From contig CAYZXU010000059.1 in assembly GCA_964482535.1 (NCBI GenBank), positions 1 to 14,712 on the forward strand: 14,712 nucleotides of DNA, in the 5' to 3' direction. The DNA comes from CAYZXU01 sp964482535. GTDB taxonomy: Bacteria; Desulfobacterota; Desulfobacteria; Desulfobacterales; BuS5. This document shows, one piece after another, positions 13,477 through 14,712 of this stretch; the first letter of the stretch is position 1, and each line of letters opens with the position of its first letter. The notes under the pieces are model-generated. The model ran no database searches. It was not told the origin of the DNA and saw only the letters and a program-made list of their open reading frames with translations. The position numbers and the translations under genes are program-made.

Positions 13477-14190
13477 CAACCTCGCTACCGGTTGGGCGGT
13501 TGTAAAATCCGGCTATATGCTGGAAAGCGTCAAAAACCATTTCTACCGAGTAGGTGAAAAAGAAATGGTTTAGGCGTAATCAGCAGGAAAGACTTATCTC
13601 TTTCATTTAAAGATGAAAAAAGATTATCTTAAATTGTTTAAAGGAAAAAGGAAGTATCTTTTCTATTATGTTTGTGGGTTAGTAGATGGCGAAGGAAGTT
13701 TTAGTGTTTCTTTTAAAAAGCATCCTACACTAAAATCAGGATGGTTGGTAGATCCAGTATTTCAAGTATATCAACATCAAAATAATGTAGAAGTTCTTTA
13801 TCTTTTAAAAGAAGTGTTCGGGACAGGAAGCATTTATCGGAAAAACGGTAAACATCCAGTAATGGTTTTTGGAATTCATTCCAGGCGGAGTTTAGAAGAG
13901 AAAATAATTCCTTTTTTTAAAAAGTATCCATTAATTGTTAAAAAAGAAAGTTTTGATATTTTCTGTCAAATTATGGAATTGATGAAAAGAAAAGAACATC
14001 TTAAAAAAGAAGGGATTAGGAAAATTTATCAATTAGCAAGAGAAATGAATTTTCAAGGAAAAGGTCGTAAATATTCGTTAGAAGATTTTTCTTAAAGAAA
14101 GAGATAAGTATCCTCAGAGACTATACGCCGGATCCTGAATTTCAGAAGTAAATTCTGATTTTCAGGAATGATATAGTCCATTATAAAATG
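13477..14190 (+). mobile_element. Group I intron in 23S rRNA at the position of E. coli 1923
   Basis: The 714-nt intron follows exon bases AACCGT and ends in G (14190) before CCAAAGG. Pairings seen by eye: P1 is exon AACCGT (13471-13476) with guide GCGGTT (13496-13501), with the expected U.G at the splice site. P10 is exon CCAA (14191-14194) with TTGG (13492-13495). P3 is TCCGGC (13508-13513) with GCCGGA (14127-14132). P4 is TGCTG (13518-13522) with CAGCA (13581-13585). P5 is an 11-bp stem (13534-13544 with 13561-13571). P6 is a 13-bp stem (13592-13604 with 14097-14109). P7 is GACTATA (14119-14125) with TATAGTC (14172-14178). CAGAGACTATACG and GATATAGTCC match the conserved R and S segments. 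This is the insertion site of the Chlamydomonas chloroplast intron encoding I-CeuI. Self-splicing is expected; the subgroup is not assigned. Confidence 0.93.
13613..14095 (+). CDS. Intron-encoded LAGLIDADG homing endonuclease
   Basis: This 160-residue protein has one LAGLIDADG motif, YVCGLVDGEGSF (residues 19-30), with Glu27 in the metal-binding acidic position. A typical strand region follows (about 29-55). Single-motif members act as homodimers and cut the intronless allele, so that repair copies the intron in. A basic C-terminal half (about 120-152) would help bind DNA. The ORF sits wholly inside the P6 loop, starting 8 nt after one strand and ending 1 nt before the other, so it leaves the catalytic core intact. 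The frame is complete, suggesting recent activity. AT-rich codon use matches the host. The expected target is the joined 23S exon sequence, close to the I-CeuI site. No clear Shine-Dalgarno site is present, and a maturase role is possible but not indicated. Confidence 0.92.
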   Translation: MKKDYLKLFKGKRKYLFYYVCGLVDGEGSFSVSFKKHPTLKSGWLVDPVFQVYQHQNNVEVLYLLKEVFGTGSIYRKNGKHPVMVFGIHSRRSLEEKIIPFFKKYPLIVKKESFDIFCQIMELMKRKEHLKKEGIRKIYQLAREMNFQGKGRKYSLEDFS

Positions 14191-14712
14191 CCAAAGGTAG
14201 CGTAATCCCTTGCCGGGTAAGTTCCGGCCCGCATGAAAGGCTTAACGACTGGGGGACTGTCTCCAGGAGCAGCTCGGTGAAAATGCAATACCGGTAAAGA
14301 TGCCGGTTACCTGCGGCTAGACGGAAAGACCCCGGGAGCTTTACTACAGTTAGATATTGGATTTTGGTTTTGGATGCGTAGCGTAGAGGGGAGACTGTGA
14401 AGTCCGTCTTCCGGGACGGATGGAGTCGCCAATGAAACACCCTCCTTTCAAAGCCTTAATCCTAACCCTGCTTTATGCAGGAGGACAGTGTCTAACGGGT
14501 AGTTTAAGTGGGGCACTTGCCTCCTAAAAGGTAATGGAGGCGTTTAAAGGTCAGCTAACTCCGGATGGAAATCGGAGTGATAGGGCAAAGCCATAAGCTG
14601 GCTTTACTGCAAGGCGGATAAGCCGCGCAGTTGGGAAACCAGAACTTAGTGAACCGACCCTTGATTTTAGAATCGGGGAAGATTATCAGACAAAAGTTAC
14701 CCCGGGGATAAC

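Overview
The window looks like a low-GC genome of the Candidate Phyla Radiation (Patescibacteria), most likely a Parcubacteria-type lineage. The grounds are AT-rich genes with mostly weak or absent Shine-Dalgarno sites, a large secreted protein with a peptidoglycan-binding-like domain and repeated beta modules, a DUF5667-like membrane protein next to an ECF sigma factor, a DeoR-type winged-helix regulator, and a 23S rRNA gene carrying a LAGLIDADG group I intron. All of these recur in that radiation. The placement rests on recognised families, not on a computed phylogeny.

Layout, with every gene on the + strand. Positions 1-2145 hold an EamA/DMT-type transporter and a membrane-anchored clan GH-A glycosidase-like protein, followed by a hairpin terminator. 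Positions 2284-3024 encode a helical protein with a C-terminal winged helix. Positions 3055-3122 hold a perfect 19-bp inverted repeat in front of an ECF-type sigma factor (3123-3632). Next come a DUF5667-like membrane protein (likely start 4040) and a 1164-residue surface protein (4947-8441). The surface gene has its own consensus promoter, a structured leader, raised GC and a strong terminator. A small SPOUT (SpoU/TrmH) RNA methyltransferase (likely start 8723) and the RNA ligase RtcB (likely start 9743) follow. The last part is a 23S rRNA gene running off the window end, with its own promoter and no 16S rRNA gene in front of it.

The 23S gene is interrupted by a 714-nt group I intron (13477-14190). 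It sits after the base equivalent to E. coli U1923, the site known from the I-CeuI intron. P1, P10, P3, P4, P5, P6 and P7 can all be paired by eye, and a single-motif LAGLIDADG endonuclease fits inside the P6 loop. Between the 23S promoter and the mature 5' end lie a possible 15-codon Lys/Arg-rich leader ORF and two mutually exclusive hairpins, one followed by a T run, which looks like an attenuator.

A second theme is a dispersed element: a C-rich/G-rich palindrome (TCCTCCCCCTCC / GGAGGGGGAGGA) usually followed by a long purine tail full of GGAGG. There are four copies in the same orientation, each in the gap before a gene, plus one inverted relative. These stop-free purine tracts create false 5' extensions of three genes, so I chose starts downstream of them. 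I saw no tRNA, CRISPR array or insertion sequence.
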